Assembly: GCF_029360725.1 (NCBI RefSeq)
Contig: NZ_JARKMY010000001.1
Span: 558,001-622,000 of the forward strand
DNA length: 64,000 nucleotides
Reading direction: 5' to 3'
Source: Chryseolinea sp. H1M3-3
GTDB lineage: Bacteria; Bacteroidota; Bacteroidia; Cytophagales; Cyclobacteriaceae
Part shown: positions 51,932-61,381 of the stretch, piece after piece
How positions within the stretch are numbered: position 1 is the first letter of the stretch
How the letters are laid out: each line of letters starts with the position of its first letter
The notes under the pieces: generated by a model
Seen by the model: only the letters and a program-made list of their open reading frames with translations
Databases searched by the model: none
Told to the model about the DNA's origin: nothing
Translations under genes and position numbers: made by a program

Positions 51932-52690
51932 ATGAAAATTCTTCGCGTAATACATACAGGCTATGGCCTTATCGTATTTACCACGTTATTTATCATGTTA
52001 CTACCATTTCTTGTTATACCGATTTTGTTTCCCAGCCAATTTCAGCTTGTCGGAATAATAAATCGGTGGTGGGCTCGGTTAATGTTCACTTTTATCTTCA
52101 TCCCTTTCCAAACGGAATACCGATCCAAACTTGATCCCAAAAGGCAATACATATTTTGTCCGAATCATTTTTCCTACCTCGATATACCTGCCTTGGGGCT
52201 ATCATCACACAATACCATTTTTGTGGGCAAGAGCGAGATGGCCAAGGTTCCGTTGTTTGGTTTCATGTATGGCAAACTTCACATTACGGTAGACCGGACC
52301 AAACTCAAGAGTAGGTACGCGTCTTTAGAAAAATCTTTTCACGCTATCGACCAGGGTAAAAGCCTCGTAATTTACCCCGAGGGCGGTATAGTGACAGAAA
52401 AAGAACCGGTGTTGTCAAAGTTTAAAGATGGTGCTTTTCGTGTCGCGATCGAGAAACAAATCGCAATTGTTCCTGTCACCATTCCATTTAATTGGATAAT
52501 TTTGCCCCCGGATGAATTTCTCTTGCGGTGGCATCCGCTTAAAGTTATCTTCCATGAACCGATTGAAACCTCCCGGCTTACAATAAAAGACGTGGACGCA
52601 TTGAAGGAGAGGGTTTTTACCATTATCGACAGCGAGTTGAAAAAGAATTTAAATACCGAGATCTTAAATCATTACATAACATATCCCTAA
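51932..52690 (+). CDS. plsC: 1-acyl-sn-glycerol-3-phosphate acyltransferase
   Basis: PlsC makes phosphatidic acid from lysophosphatidic acid. The 252-residue protein has an N-terminal membrane segment (IVFTTLFIMLLPFLVIPILF), the acyltransferase motif NHFSYLD (HX4D), VGKSEMAKVPLFGFMYGK, and the YPEGGI motif. Length and motif order are standard. Upstream is the thioesterase gene; gatC follows after 56 bases in the same direction. Confidence 0.93.
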   Translation: MKILRVIHTGYGLIVFTTLFIMLLPFLVIPILFPSQFQLVGIINRWWARLMFTFIFIPFQTEYRSKLDPKRQYIFCPNHFSYLDIPALGLSSHNTIFVGKSEMAKVPLFGFMYGKLHITVDRTKLKSRYASLEKSFHAIDQGKSLVIYPEGGIVTEKEPVLSKFKDGAFRVAIEKQIAIVPVTIPFNWIILPPDEFLLRWHPLKVIFHEPIETSRLTIKDVDALKERVFTIIDSELKKNLNTEILNHYITYP

Positions 52691-52746
52691 GTTAAGTTGC
52701 GTGTTCCGCGTTTAAATTGAGAGCGCAACGCCAATAGTTTTTGAAC

Positions 52747-53034
52747 ATGAAAATTGATCGTGCCTTATTAGATAAAATCGCTCACCTGTCAAGGCTGGAG
52801 TTTGATGAGAAAGACGCTGAAAAGATGATGAAGGATATGAGCGCCATTGTTGATTGGGTCGAAAAGCTAAAAGAAGTAGATACGGAAAATGTCGAGCCGC
52901 TAACAACTATGAGTCATGAAATCAACGTTCTTCGCGAGGATGAAGTAAAGGAACATTTGAGTCATGAACGCGCGTTGAAAAATGCTCCCAAAAAGGATTC
53001 TGATTATTTCAGAGTTCCAAAGGTCTTGGAGTAG
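52747..53034 (+). CDS. gatC: Asp-tRNA(Asn)/Glu-tRNA(Gln) amidotransferase subunit C
   Basis: GatC is the small subunit that holds the GatAB amidotransferase together for charging of Gln- or Asn-tRNA. The 95 residues show IDRALLDKIAHLSRLEFDEK, MSAIVDWVEKLKEVDTENVE, PLTTM and the usual end FRVPKVLE. I use ATG 52747; TTG at 52741 would add two residues. gatA and gatB are not in the window. The 3' end overlaps the convergent nhaA gene by 26 bases. Confidence 0.94.
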   Translation: MKIDRALLDKIAHLSRLEFDEKDAEKMMKDMSAIVDWVEKLKEVDTENVEPLTTMSHEINVLREDEVKEHLSHERALKNAPKKDSDYFRVPKVLE

Positions 53035-54340
53035 CGGAAGCTTTTTTTAAAACAAAATATCCCATGCTGCCACTAATAATGGACGCCAAAAATATTCCAA
53101 TTTTAGCATCGGTAATTAATTGGCTGTCATCGAACGCCAGGGTTGTAATAAATAGCGACATCGTAAAGCCTACGCCCGCCAAAAATCCGACTCCAAACAA
53201 GTGATTCCAATTCATTCCGTTAGGCAACACCGCAATTTTGAATTTGATCATCGCCCACGTAAAAATTACCACCCCTAAAAATTTTCCAACAAATAATCCA
53301 AGAAGCACGCCTAGGGAAACGGTGTTATTAAAAATGCTGCTGAAGATGTCGGTATTCAATTCAACTCCCGCATTGGCTAAGGCAAATAATGGCATGATCA
53401 GAAAAGCAACGCACGGATGCAACTGAGATTCCAACCTCTGCAACGGTGTGCCCGCTGCTTTTGTAAGCCTGTAAATTTTCTCGATGACCTGGTATTGGTC
53501 GGGCTCCAACAATGTAACATCATTTGGAGGTATTGCATGAAATTCCCGAAGTTTAACTTCTAACGATTGAACAAATTTTTGCTCGTCGATTTTGGTTCGC
53601 GCAGGAATCGCTAGCGCTGCTATAACGCCTGCAATGGTAGCATGAACACCGGACATGAGAAAGGCCAACCAAACCCCTCCGATTCCCAGAATGCCATAAA
53701 ATAAAGTACTTCTAATACCTATAGCATTCGCTGTTAAAAGCAGTGCGATAAACCCAACGCCGATCGCGAGGCTAACCATAGAAATATGAGAAGTATAAAA
53801 AAAGGCAATGACCAACACAGCCCCAAGATCATCAGCAATGGCTAGAGCGGTTAAAAATATCTTTAATGACAATGGAACACGCTTGCCCAATAGTGAGATA
53901 ATTCCTAGGGCAAAAGCGATGTCGGTCGCCATAGGGATTCCCCAACCGTTGTTTTCGGCGCCGGTCGGATTAAATAAAACATAAATCAATGCCGGAAATA
54001 TCATTCCACCTAAAGCCGCTACGAGAGGAAGCGCAGCTTTTTTTAAATCCGATAGTTCACCTGCAATCATCTCTCGCTTAAGTTCAAGACCAACAACAAA
54101 AAAGAACATGGCCATCAGTCCGTCATTGATCCAATGATGCAACGAATTACTTATTTCGTAGTGCGCGACGCGAATAGCAATTTCATATTCCCATAGATGA
54201 TGATAAGCAGCACTCCATGGGGAATTCGCCAAAAGTATCGCAGCAAGTGCACTAAAAAGCAACAGAATTCCCGCCGTACTTTCATTGTGCATGAATCGTT
54301 CAACGGGCTTGAGTATTTTATCAATTTTATTAGCAGGCAT
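53009..54340 (-). CDS. nhaA: Na+/H+ antiporter NhaA
   Basis: A 443-residue twelve-helix antiporter that exports sodium in exchange for protons. The key aspartates are in PMATDIAFALGI and ALAIADDLGAVLVIAFF, equivalent to E. coli Asp133, Asp163 and Asp164. FFFVVGLELKREMIAGELS near the N-terminus is also diagnostic. The loop region before helix 9 is longer than in E. coli (residues about 255-310, polar). It is convergent with gatC and starts 114 bases before the membrane-TPR gene, which is divergent. Confidence 0.94.
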   Translation of the reverse strand: MPANKIDKILKPVERFMHNESTAGILLLFSALAAILLANSPWSAAYHHLWEYEIAIRVAHYEISNSLHHWINDGLMAMFFFVVGLELKREMIAGELSDLKKAALPLVAALGGMIFPALIYVLFNPTGAENNGWGIPMATDIAFALGIISLLGKRVPLSLKIFLTALAIADDLGAVLVIAFFYTSHISMVSLAIGVGFIALLLTANAIGIRSTLFYGILGIGGVWLAFLMSGVHATIAGVIAALAIPARTKIDEQKFVQSLEVKLREFHAIPPNDVTLLEPDQYQVIEKIYRLTKAAGTPLQRLESQLHPCVAFLIMPLFALANAGVELNTDIFSSIFNNTVSLGVLLGLFVGKFLGVVIFTWAMIKFKIAVLPNGMNWNHLFGVGFLAGVGFTMSLFITTLAFDDSQLITDAKIGIFLASIISGSMGYFVLKKASATPRPLEL

Positions 54341-54454
54341 CCATACGGGCTTAAGTTACTTTAACAACCAAATCACCTATTCCACTTCCAGTACTGGAAA
54401 ATTTTTAAAAATTATCGCGTCATTCCATTAGCTTGCAGTTATTTAGAAGAGATT

Positions 54455-57400
54455 ATGCAAGTTATTTTTTGGCGATCATGGCTACCCGTTTACCGCGTCA
54501 TGTTATACGTTATAGCAGCTGTATTTCTGTTTTCACTTCTGTTTTTATGGTTTGGTTATTTTGAAGGTGCTGATGGTGTAATTCATTGGGAAAAATTTCA
54601 AGAGCAAAAAGTTGTAGAGACTACTGTTCACGAATTTCGACTCGGCCCTTTTGTATTGGCTGTGCCAGGAGAAAGTTATGCGATACTGGAATATTTCAAC
54701 GGGAGCCATATTGTTCCAAACACCTCTGCCTCTTATTTCTTTTTAGCTATTGTAATGGCTGCTGCCATCATGTTGTTAACCTTAATAACCACACTACCCC
54801 GTTTTTGGTATTTCACCGGGATGGGTTTGTTTATCGTATTCGTCGTGAGCCTCCGTGTCGAAGTGCTTGCTTTGGGTGGTTACACGAATCAAGTACCTGT
54901 TGCGGTAGTGTTATTAATGTATGTGCTGCCGAGTTTTTATTTTAATCAAATCAAATCGCATATCTCATTCGTCAGCAGAACCGTTTCTTTTTTTGTGATC
55001 ACATTATTTCTAGCGCTATTCATTCATTTTTTTTCCGGCGTTGATTATCCTTTTTATCATCTTGCCTTAACGCTATATACCCCCGCCCTTATACTGAGCA
55101 TTCTCTTTATCATCATGATTGCCCACGAAATTTTGGCTTCATTCGTCTTTATAGTAGGTCAGGGATCTTCCAAAACTCTGCAACACCTATCAATAATAAG
55201 TGTCATTTATTTAGCTAACGTCATCATCACATGTTTTCACGAACTTGGTGTAATTGAGTCGAATTTCGTTTATATCAATTTGTTCCTTCTGCTAACCATT
55301 TCTGCAACGCTTGGCTTGTGGGGCTTTAGGCAGCGGGAACAGATGTATCAAAATATATTGCCATTCGCTCCCTATGGTGCCTACTTTTTTCTTTGCCTGG
55401 GCATCGTTTGTTTCGCAACGACAGGACAAATGTTAAACAACGCTAACGACCCTGCCGTAAAAATCATTCGTGACTTTATTATTTTTAGTCATACGGGTTT
55501 TGGCGTAATATTCCTGACTTATCTCTTTTCGAATTTTATATTAATGCTTGCGCGGAACTTGCCGGTATACAAGGTACTCTATAGCCCTACACGCATGCCT
55601 TACTTTACGTTCAGGTTTGCCGGACTGATCGCTATGCTGGGATTCGTATTTTATTCAAACTGGCGTGAATACATTTATCATGGCCTTGGTGGTTTTTACA
55701 ATTTTGCAGGCGATTTACACACACTTTTGGATAACAGAGGATACGCCGAATCTTTTTACGATCAAGGGCACAGTCAGGCTTTTCAAAATCACAGGTCGAA
55801 CTACGCATTAGCAACCATTAAAGCCTCCCGATATGATTTTGATGACGCTCATTACAATTACGAACTGGCTAACGGCAAAAGACCAACGCCATACTCCCTT
55901 ACAAATGCTGGAAACCTTTACTTATGGGAAAATAAGAATACTGAAGCAATATCACGGTATCACTATGCATTGAGGGAATTGCCAGATGCTGGCCCGATTC
56001 AAAACAATCTGGGGTTCGCATATTCAAAAACACATCAGGTAGATTCGGCTTTGCTGTATTTAAATGCGGCACGCCATCACGAGATTTCAAAAATTTCTGC
56101 AGAAACAAACTTCTTTGCTCTCGCTACAATGGAGGCCGTGCCTATAAAAATAGATTCCGTGTTGAATTTATTTAATTCACATCCCGGCACCATTAGTAAC
56201 GCCCTTGCACTTTCCACTTTACAAAAGCAAAAGTTTAGCACACCTGTTAAGCCTTTGGAAGAAAAGCGTCTTAACCTATACACGGCAACATTATTAAACA
56301 ACTACATTGTAAGATATGCCCAGACGCTTGACACAACATTCATTCACGAAGCTCACCGCATTGCTTCAGACTCCCTAAATGAAGATTACAGCGAGGCCAT
56401 AAAATCCTCCCTCGCATTTGCTTACTACCACCGCGGAAATGTAACCAAGGCATTGGAGATCCTGGGTGAGTTAGCATACATTACTCAGAGTTATCAAGGC
56501 AAGTTTAATTACATCATGGGATTGTGGGCCCTTGAACAGGGTAATCCTGTTTTGGCGTCGTCTTATTTTACCTATTCAGACACCTACACCTATAAGGATG
56601 CCAAATTCTATAACGCCATAGCCCTTTCGGAAGCCAGACGAAAGCCTGAAGCCTTGATCATGTGGGACACTGTTGCCAATGGGAGAGACGAAGCAAAAAA
56701 AGAAATTGCAGCACGCATGAAACGAGTTTTGAACCTTGGACCAACGGAGGCTCTATCCTTAAATGACGCTGAGAAATATCAGTATTGTCGCTACAACATT
56801 GCCTTGCGTGATTCCGTTCTGTTTAACAAAATACTGAACAATTTTATAAGTGCAGATTATAAAGCACAAGCCATCCTTGACATCAGCCGACGTTATTATG
56901 AAGCCGATATGATGGCTCCTGCCATACGCTATTATCGCAGGATCGCAGGATTGGAACTATCGAATAAAAAACTATATGAGGATGTTCGCCACCTTGAATT
57001 GTTGATGTTGGCCTATCGCGGCGAATTAAACTTATTGGCAAGCCAGATTAACAAAGATATTACTTTCGACGATTCACGTTTGCTGGAGAAAGCCCTATAT
57101 ACAGCGTTGATTGCTTCCTCTAACGGGGATTCAACCTTAGCGGAAAAAAATTTCAGAATATTGGGTGTATACAATCCTTATTTCGAAGAGGGTGTAATAG
57201 CCGCTGCTAATTTTTATCGAGATCAAAACCAGGACCGAATCAAGCCCTACAACATTCTGGCAGAGGCTATCCAAATAAACGGGAATTCAATCAGACTTTT
57301 AAAAGCTTATGTAGCAGAGGCCACTCGGCAAGGATTTGATGATTATGCGGCCAGCGCAGCTGAACGATTAACCAGTTTAGAGGCTGCGGCAGCGAACTAG
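54455..57400 (+). CDS. Large membrane protein with TPR-like periplasmic region
   Basis: The 981-residue protein has an N-terminal half (about 1-400) with roughly twelve hydrophobic helices. The C-terminal half is made of helix pairs with TPR-like spacing (PYSLTNAGNLYLWENKNTEA, GPIQNNLGFAYSKTHQVDSA, and KSSLAFAYYHRGNVTKALEI). No catalytic residues or named family were recognised. The pattern resembles Bacteroidota membrane-TPR scaffold proteins. It stands alone, overlapping the convergent SET gene by four bases, and has no clear promoter box. Confidence 0.8.
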   Translation: MQVIFWRSWLPVYRVMLYVIAAVFLFSLLFLWFGYFEGADGVIHWEKFQEQKVVETTVHEFRLGPFVLAVPGESYAILEYFNGSHIVPNTSASYFFLAIVMAAAIMLLTLITTLPRFWYFTGMGLFIVFVVSLRVEVLALGGYTNQVPVAVVLLMYVLPSFYFNQIKSHISFVSRTVSFFVITLFLALFIHFFSGVDYPFYHLALTLYTPALILSILFIIMIAHEILASFVFIVGQGSSKTLQHLSIISVIYLANVIITCFHELGVIESNFVYINLFLLLTISATLGLWGFRQREQMYQNILPFAPYGAYFFLCLGIVCFATTGQMLNNANDPAVKIIRDFIIFSHTGFGVIFLTYLFSNFILMLARNLPVYKVLYSPTRMPYFTFRFAGLIAMLGFVFYSNWREYIYHGLGGFYNFAGDLHTLLDNRGYAESFYDQGHSQAFQNHRSNYALATIKASRYDFDDAHYNYELANGKRPTPYSLTNAGNLYLWENKNTEAISRYHYALRELPDAGPIQNNLGFAYSKTHQVDSALLYLNAARHHEISKISAETNFFALATMEAVPIKIDSVLNLFNSHPGTISNALALSTLQKQKFSTPVKPLEEKRLNLYTATLLNNYIVRYAQTLDTTFIHEAHRIASDSLNEDYSEAIKSSLAFAYYHRGNVTKALEILGELAYITQSYQGKFNYIMGLWALEQGNPVLASSYFTYSDTYTYKDAKFYNAIALSEARRKPEALIMWDTVANGRDEAKKEIAARMKRVLNLGPTEALSLNDAEKYQYCRYNIALRDSVLFNKILNNFISADYKAQAILDISRRYYEADMMAPAIRYYRRIAGLELSNKKLYEDVRHLELLMLAYRGELNLLASQINKDITFDDSRLLEKALYTALIASSNGDSTLAEKNFRILGVYNPYFEEGVIAAANFYRDQNQDRIKPYNILAEAIQINGNSIRLLKAYVAEATRQGFDDYAASAAERLTSLEAAAAN

Positions 57401-57930
57401 CGCTCGGGCTTGATTCTTTTAGGATTCTTTACACGCTTGGCGTTTGCAAGAGCCTTGTGCTTACTACCATTCTTTGCTGTTGCACCGTTTCGCTTGGATT
57501 CTTTTTTCGCCTCGTCCTCTTTTAGCTTCATATTTTCGCGAATTACCTTCCAGTAATCTTTTCCATAGTCGACCAAAATTTCACCACCAGCCGGGATATC
57601 TCTTTTTGCTTCAATGTACGCTTTCAAGCCGTCCACTACATAATCGGAATTGTTCAATAATCCTTTTATCCGAACAAGACCACGGGCATCATTTGCATAA
57701 CGGGCAAATGCCGTGGTGGTCCGCAATGCGTCAATGACGTGATTCCGGTTGATGTAAAAAATATAGCCGTTCTTTCCATCCTCATCCTTTACATCTTTCC
57801 ATTTGCTCCGGCGACCGATATATTCGATGATGCGTGTACCTTTCGCAATAGGCTTTTTTGTAAATAACCCTTTGCCCGCGTTGGGTATAGTGGATTTTTT
57901 AATATACAGTTGTTTTTGCAGTAGTGCCAT
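57397..57930 (-). CDS. SET-domain protein (putative lysine methyltransferase)
   Basis: A 177-residue protein with a SET domain from KGLFTKKPIAKGTRIIEYIG to EILVDYGKDYW. The central NH-type motif reads ARYANDARGL, with Asp replacing the usual His, and the catalytic-type Tyr of VDYGKDY is present. After it comes a 40-residue tail rich in Lys and Arg (KKESKRNGATAKNGSKHKA), which may bind nucleic acid. The substrate is unknown, though protein lysines are plausible by family. The gene is convergent with the TPR gene. Confidence 0.9.
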   Translation of the reverse strand: MALLQKQLYIKKSTIPNAGKGLFTKKPIAKGTRIIEYIGRRSKWKDVKDEDGKNGYIFYINRNHVIDALRTTTAFARYANDARGLVRIKGLLNNSDYVVDGLKAYIEAKRDIPAGGEILVDYGKDYWKVIRENMKLKEDEAKKESKRNGATAKNGSKHKALANAKRVKNPKRIKPER

Positions 57931-58698
57931 TGCAGCTTCTTGTCTATTAATCTTTAATTTTTTCGATGGTAAATCAACTTCTTATAAAACGGGGCGCAAG
58001 ATATAACAATTTATACAGTGACAAAAGTTATAAGCCTGCTGCGCTTGTCTCGTATCTTTTTGTAACAGGCTGCTGATTCACTTGTTTAATAAAAAAGTGA
58101 AGAAATTGTAATTCCCGTAGAATCATTATTACTCGCCGTATACCATGCGTCTTGTCGTAGTCTCGCTGACGTGGTTTTAAGGTCAAAACATATTTTTGAA
58201 AACCGGCGCTCCCGCTATGATTGTCGGAAACATTCATTACTAATTTTTGGAGTAATATCCTCATTGATACCACAAATTTGAATAGCCATACCGTTATACA
58301 TCAACCCGAATAACACATGTGCTATGAAATAGTGCTCAAAATGCATCAGCGTCGAAATTCAACGCCAGGATATTTCCTACTTGTTATTTGATTTTTAAAA
58401 TAAAATTCTCCCTCCATTTTAAAAGAACGGGCAGTTACGCTGCGTGCAAGCTGCGTCGGAATTCTGACTCCTTTACTGGCGGAGTCTAGTAAGGATCAAC
58501 CCCCTAGGGAGCGTAATGGCTTATGTAACCCAACCTCTTTACAGTGTTCAAGTAAGTTCCAAATGCTTGTTCTACGGATATTTTGGGGTGAAAAACGGAA
58601 AATTTGAGTATTTAGACTAAAAATAATGGTTGCAAACTCAGAGTTCAGAAGGTAAATTTGTTGACAGTCAACGATTGCATTTTTTAGTCTGAATCCTT
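57931..58698. other. Long intergenic region without a supported gene
   Basis: These 768 bases between the SET gene and a small membrane protein contain no credible full gene. The minus strand has two short frames (58028-58273 and 58215-58346) with some protein-like stretches. A dyad GACTCC/GGAGTC is at 58466-58486. A palindrome GTTGAC-A-GTCAAC is at 58661-58673, just before the 58699 start. An eroded gene is possible. Confidence 0.35.
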
Positions 58699-58932
58699 AT
58701 GACCAGCAAATTAAAAGACATCGCATTCTATACCTTCTTTGGATTCTCCATTTTGGTGATCCTTGGGTACTTATTTTTATTATATAAGCAAGTAACCAAC
58801 TCGACTGTTGGTCAGTTGGCTACAGACGATTTTATTTGGTTGGGTGTTGTAATAATTGGTTTTATAGCTGCGGACTTTCTCATCATCAGGCGTTTTATCC
58901 GAAAGGCCAGAAAAAATAACCCGCAGCGCTAA
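58699..58932 (+). CDS. Small two-helix membrane protein
   Basis: A 77-residue protein with two hydrophobic helices (AFYTFFGFSILVILGYLFLLY, about 9-29, and IWLGVVIIGFIAADFLIIR, about 46-64) and a basic C-terminal tail (FIRKARKNNPQR). No family was recognised. The dyad at 58661-58673 lies 25 bases before its start. It is convergent with the DUF4097-type operon and its end is only four bases away. Confidence 0.55.
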   Translation: MTSKLKDIAFYTFFGFSILVILGYLFLLYKQVTNSTVGQLATDDFIWLGVVIIGFIAADFLIIRRFIRKARKNNPQR

Positions 58933-58936
58933 GAAG

Positions 58937-59680
58937 TTAATTTGCCTTGCGCAGGTATACGTTTCCAAATTTAGAGTCAAAATTGTAAGCAGGACCGTTT
59001 CCGGGCCTGGCCGATACCAAAGTGTGGAAAGCTTCATGGCGAGAGGCTTCGCCATTAAACTTAACATCCAGATTTGAGTAAATTTCGCCGTGATTGGTTT
59101 CCGCTGTTATTTGCCCAACCGAGCGTTCTATTAACGAGGCGTCTACTCCTCCATATTTAGCGTCGACAGAAAGCGGGCCGCTAAAATCTCTTACTTCCAC
59201 CATCCCATATATACTCTCAATTTTCGTGTCGGTATTTCGAGGTACTTTAATTTCCAAAGTGATGTCCATATCCAGTCCATAGGACATACTATTGTAGTCT
59301 GTTAGACCATGTTGCTCTTTGTACTTTTTCAATTCTTCTTTGTTTTTAAAAACAATTTTTTGAGCACCGTGGGTAATTGTAATCCGATGCGGAAGATTTT
59401 TCATGTTCTTGATTTCATTCCTAACAGTAAGGGTATTACCAGTGTTAGTGGTGATCAATTCAAAAGCATCGTCGTTGTCACCGGCATTAATACTTACCGT
59501 GCCTTGAATTGAAATTTCGTTTCTATCCCATGTACTTATTTTTACCAGCTCGGGATAATCAAAGTGGAGGTCAATGTTTTGTCCAGCCTTTACAGGAATG
59601 ACTTTGTTGATAGGTGTCTGACCGTATTCCTTTAATGGTAGGACCATGGCCATGATTATCAATGTTATTTTAAAATTCAT
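58937..59680 (-). CDS. DUF4097-type beta-helix protein, divergent member
   Basis: The 247-residue exported protein has a signal peptide (MNFKITLIIMAMVLPLKEYGQ) and then a beta-rich region. DLHFDYPELVKISTWDRNEI, KVPRNTDTKIESIYGMVEVR and the ending NVYLRKAN match the pattern of its two upstream neighbours but are more diverged. It also contains a charged helix (VFKNKEELKKYKEQHGLT) that the others lack. I start at ATG 59680. It is the last gene of the sigma/anti-sigma operon. Confidence 0.78.
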   Translation of the reverse strand: MNFKITLIIMAMVLPLKEYGQTPINKVIPVKAGQNIDLHFDYPELVKISTWDRNEISIQGTVSINAGDNDDAFELITTNTGNTLTVRNEIKNMKNLPHRITITHGAQKIVFKNKEELKKYKEQHGLTDYNSMSYGLDMDITLEIKVPRNTDTKIESIYGMVEVRDFSGPLSVDAKYGGVDASLIERSVGQITAETNHGEIYSNLDVKFNGEASRHEAFHTLVSARPGNGPAYNFDSKFGNVYLRKAN

Positions 59681-59726
59681 AAACTGAAAGAATTTAATTT
59701 TTATCACGAATGAACTAAAGGAAGGA

Positions 59727-60488
59727 TTATTTTTTTCTCAGATAAACATTATCGTGTGTTGCCGTGAGATTTATCTCAATCCCGCCGCCGTTGATTTTAC
59801 CTTTTACATTGTCACTGTACTTGATCATTTCACCACTTTTCTCTATTTCAATTTTGAAATCAGGGTCGACTAATATCTCACCAAAGTGCGTGCTCAATTT
59901 GATGTTAGCCTTGGTGGACACCGGCAACGCTACGTCTACGTGCCCATGTACCGATTCGATGGTTGCAGCTGACTTAATGGCGCTCAACGACGCATCGATA
60001 TCTCCATGCACAGTTTTAATATTAAGGGGGCCGGTAACATTACTAAGTACAACTCCATTGTGAACCGTCGAGATATCAACCCGTCCCTCAAAATCTTTGA
60101 TTTCAATTTCATCTCCATGTGGTGAGGTGTGATAGTAAGAGACCACGACATTTTTGGGTACTCTAATTTTGATATCCGGGCCATCCATCTTCTTCAGTTG
60201 CCTTACTTCTATTACATCGCCTTTTTCTATCACAGAAAGTCCAATACCTGTGTTATCTTCTAGTCCCATACTGCTGATGGCACGTAATCCCTTAGCTCGT
60301 TCATCACCATCATGGCTATCATCTTCTGATATAAAAATGATTTCGTTACCGTTGTACCCTTCTATTGATACATTGTTGACTTCGTTAATCTCCAACGTGC
60401 CTGAGCTCTTATTAACCTTGTATTCCTGCGCATCCACCACCATCGTGGTTAAGATTCCGAATGCTATTCCTAGGATGAAATTTTTCAT
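59727..60488 (-). CDS. DUF4097-type exported beta-helix protein
   Basis: A 253-residue protein with a signal peptide (to about residue 20, VVDAQ) and a repetitive beta-helix-like body. Segments are IEGYNGNEIIF, VHGDIDASLSAIKSAATIES and VHGHVDVALPVSTKANI, ending in DNVYLRKK. It is clearly paralogous to the next upstream gene, which has the same order of motifs and the same length. The operon encodes an ECF sigma factor and a HEAT-repeat anti-sigma first. No activity is known. Confidence 0.85.
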   Translation of the reverse strand: MKNFILGIAFGILTTMVVDAQEYKVNKSSGTLEINEVNNVSIEGYNGNEIIFISEDDSHDGDERAKGLRAISSMGLEDNTGIGLSVIEKGDVIEVRQLKKMDGPDIKIRVPKNVVVSYYHTSPHGDEIEIKDFEGRVDISTVHNGVVLSNVTGPLNIKTVHGDIDASLSAIKSAATIESVHGHVDVALPVSTKANIKLSTHFGEILVDPDFKIEIEKSGEMIKYSDNVKGKINGGGIEINLTATHDNVYLRKK

Positions 60489-60570
60489 ATATTAAAAATG
60501 TTTCTTTTGTAAATTTTTATGCTGGGTTTATGAAGACGCTGATCTTGCAGCTCCAATAGCACGTTGTGTA

Positions 60571-61335
60571 CTATTTCTTTCTCAGGTATACTTTCCCATA
60601 GTTACAACTGAGATCGATGGCGGCTCCCCCACCATTAATTTTCCCACTTACTTTGTCACTATAAGTAACCATTTCGCCTTGTCGATCAATATCTATTTTG
60701 AATGCCGGATCTGCTAAGATTTCACCGTAAGATGTACTCATTTTCAGGTTGGCTTTTGTTGCCACAGGAATGGCTACATCAACATAGCCGTAGATCGAGA
60801 CGATGGAGATCGGGCCTTTCATCGCTGCGTCAAGTGTTGCATCAACATGACCATAAATTGTCTTTACGGTTAGCGGGCCCGTAACATTCATGAGTTCGAC
60901 ACTGTTGTATTGCGCATCCACTTCAATTTCGTTAGACATATTTTTGAAAATGGCTTTGCCGCCATATTGTGACTCATACGAAAAGGAAACAATCACACCT
61001 TTAGGAACAAGGATCTTAATGTCCGGAGCATTGGTTTTTTTAAGTTGGTTTACACTTACCACAGTACCATTGTCTGTTACATTGATACCAAGGCCGGTGT
61101 TGTCCTCCAATCCAAGACTATTTACAGGGCGAAGTCCTTCCGCTCTTTTGTCTTTTTCTTTTGGTCCATCGGCGGAAGTGAAGATAATTTCATTTCCACC
61201 GTGGCCTTCCACTATGACTCGGCCAATTTTAATTTCCAGGCGACCACCACTTTTTGCGACCTTAAATTCTTGCGCTTTTAAATTCATTGCAGTGCCTAAT
61301 ACTACTGCAATCACCAATACCCACTTATTTTTCAT
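60571..61335 (-). CDS. DUF4097-type exported beta-helix protein (paralog)
   Basis: The 254-residue paralog of 59727-60488 has a signal peptide (to about 21, LKAQ) and the same blocks: IVEGHGGNEIIFTSADG, IYGHVDATLDAAMKG, IYGYVDVAIPVATKANLKMS and GKVYLRKK at the end. The repeated G(H/Y)V(D/E) elements look like rungs of a beta helix. It is the first of three such proteins after the anti-sigma gene, so it is probably under control of the sigma factor. Confidence 0.85.
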   Translation of the reverse strand: MKNKWVLVIAVVLGTAMNLKAQEFKVAKSGGRLEIKIGRVIVEGHGGNEIIFTSADGPKEKDKRAEGLRPVNSLGLEDNTGLGINVTDNGTVVSVNQLKKTNAPDIKILVPKGVIVSFSYESQYGGKAIFKNMSNEIEVDAQYNSVELMNVTGPLTVKTIYGHVDATLDAAMKGPISIVSIYGYVDVAIPVATKANLKMSTSYGEILADPAFKIDIDRQGEMVTYSDKVSGKINGGGAAIDLSCNYGKVYLRKK

Positions 61336-61381
61336 TCTGTTTTATTGTTATCTGTTTCATATCTCCTTACCTAGCAATCGT

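Noticed and set aside
58028-58273. 81-codon open frame on the minus strand in the long gap
   Set aside because: It starts with GTG, matches no family and is flanked by other short frames. It is not supported as a gene.
58215-58346. 43-codon frame starting MHFEHYFIAHVLFGL
   Set aside because: The sequence looks protein-like but is too short, without family match or promoter; kept only as part of the gap description.
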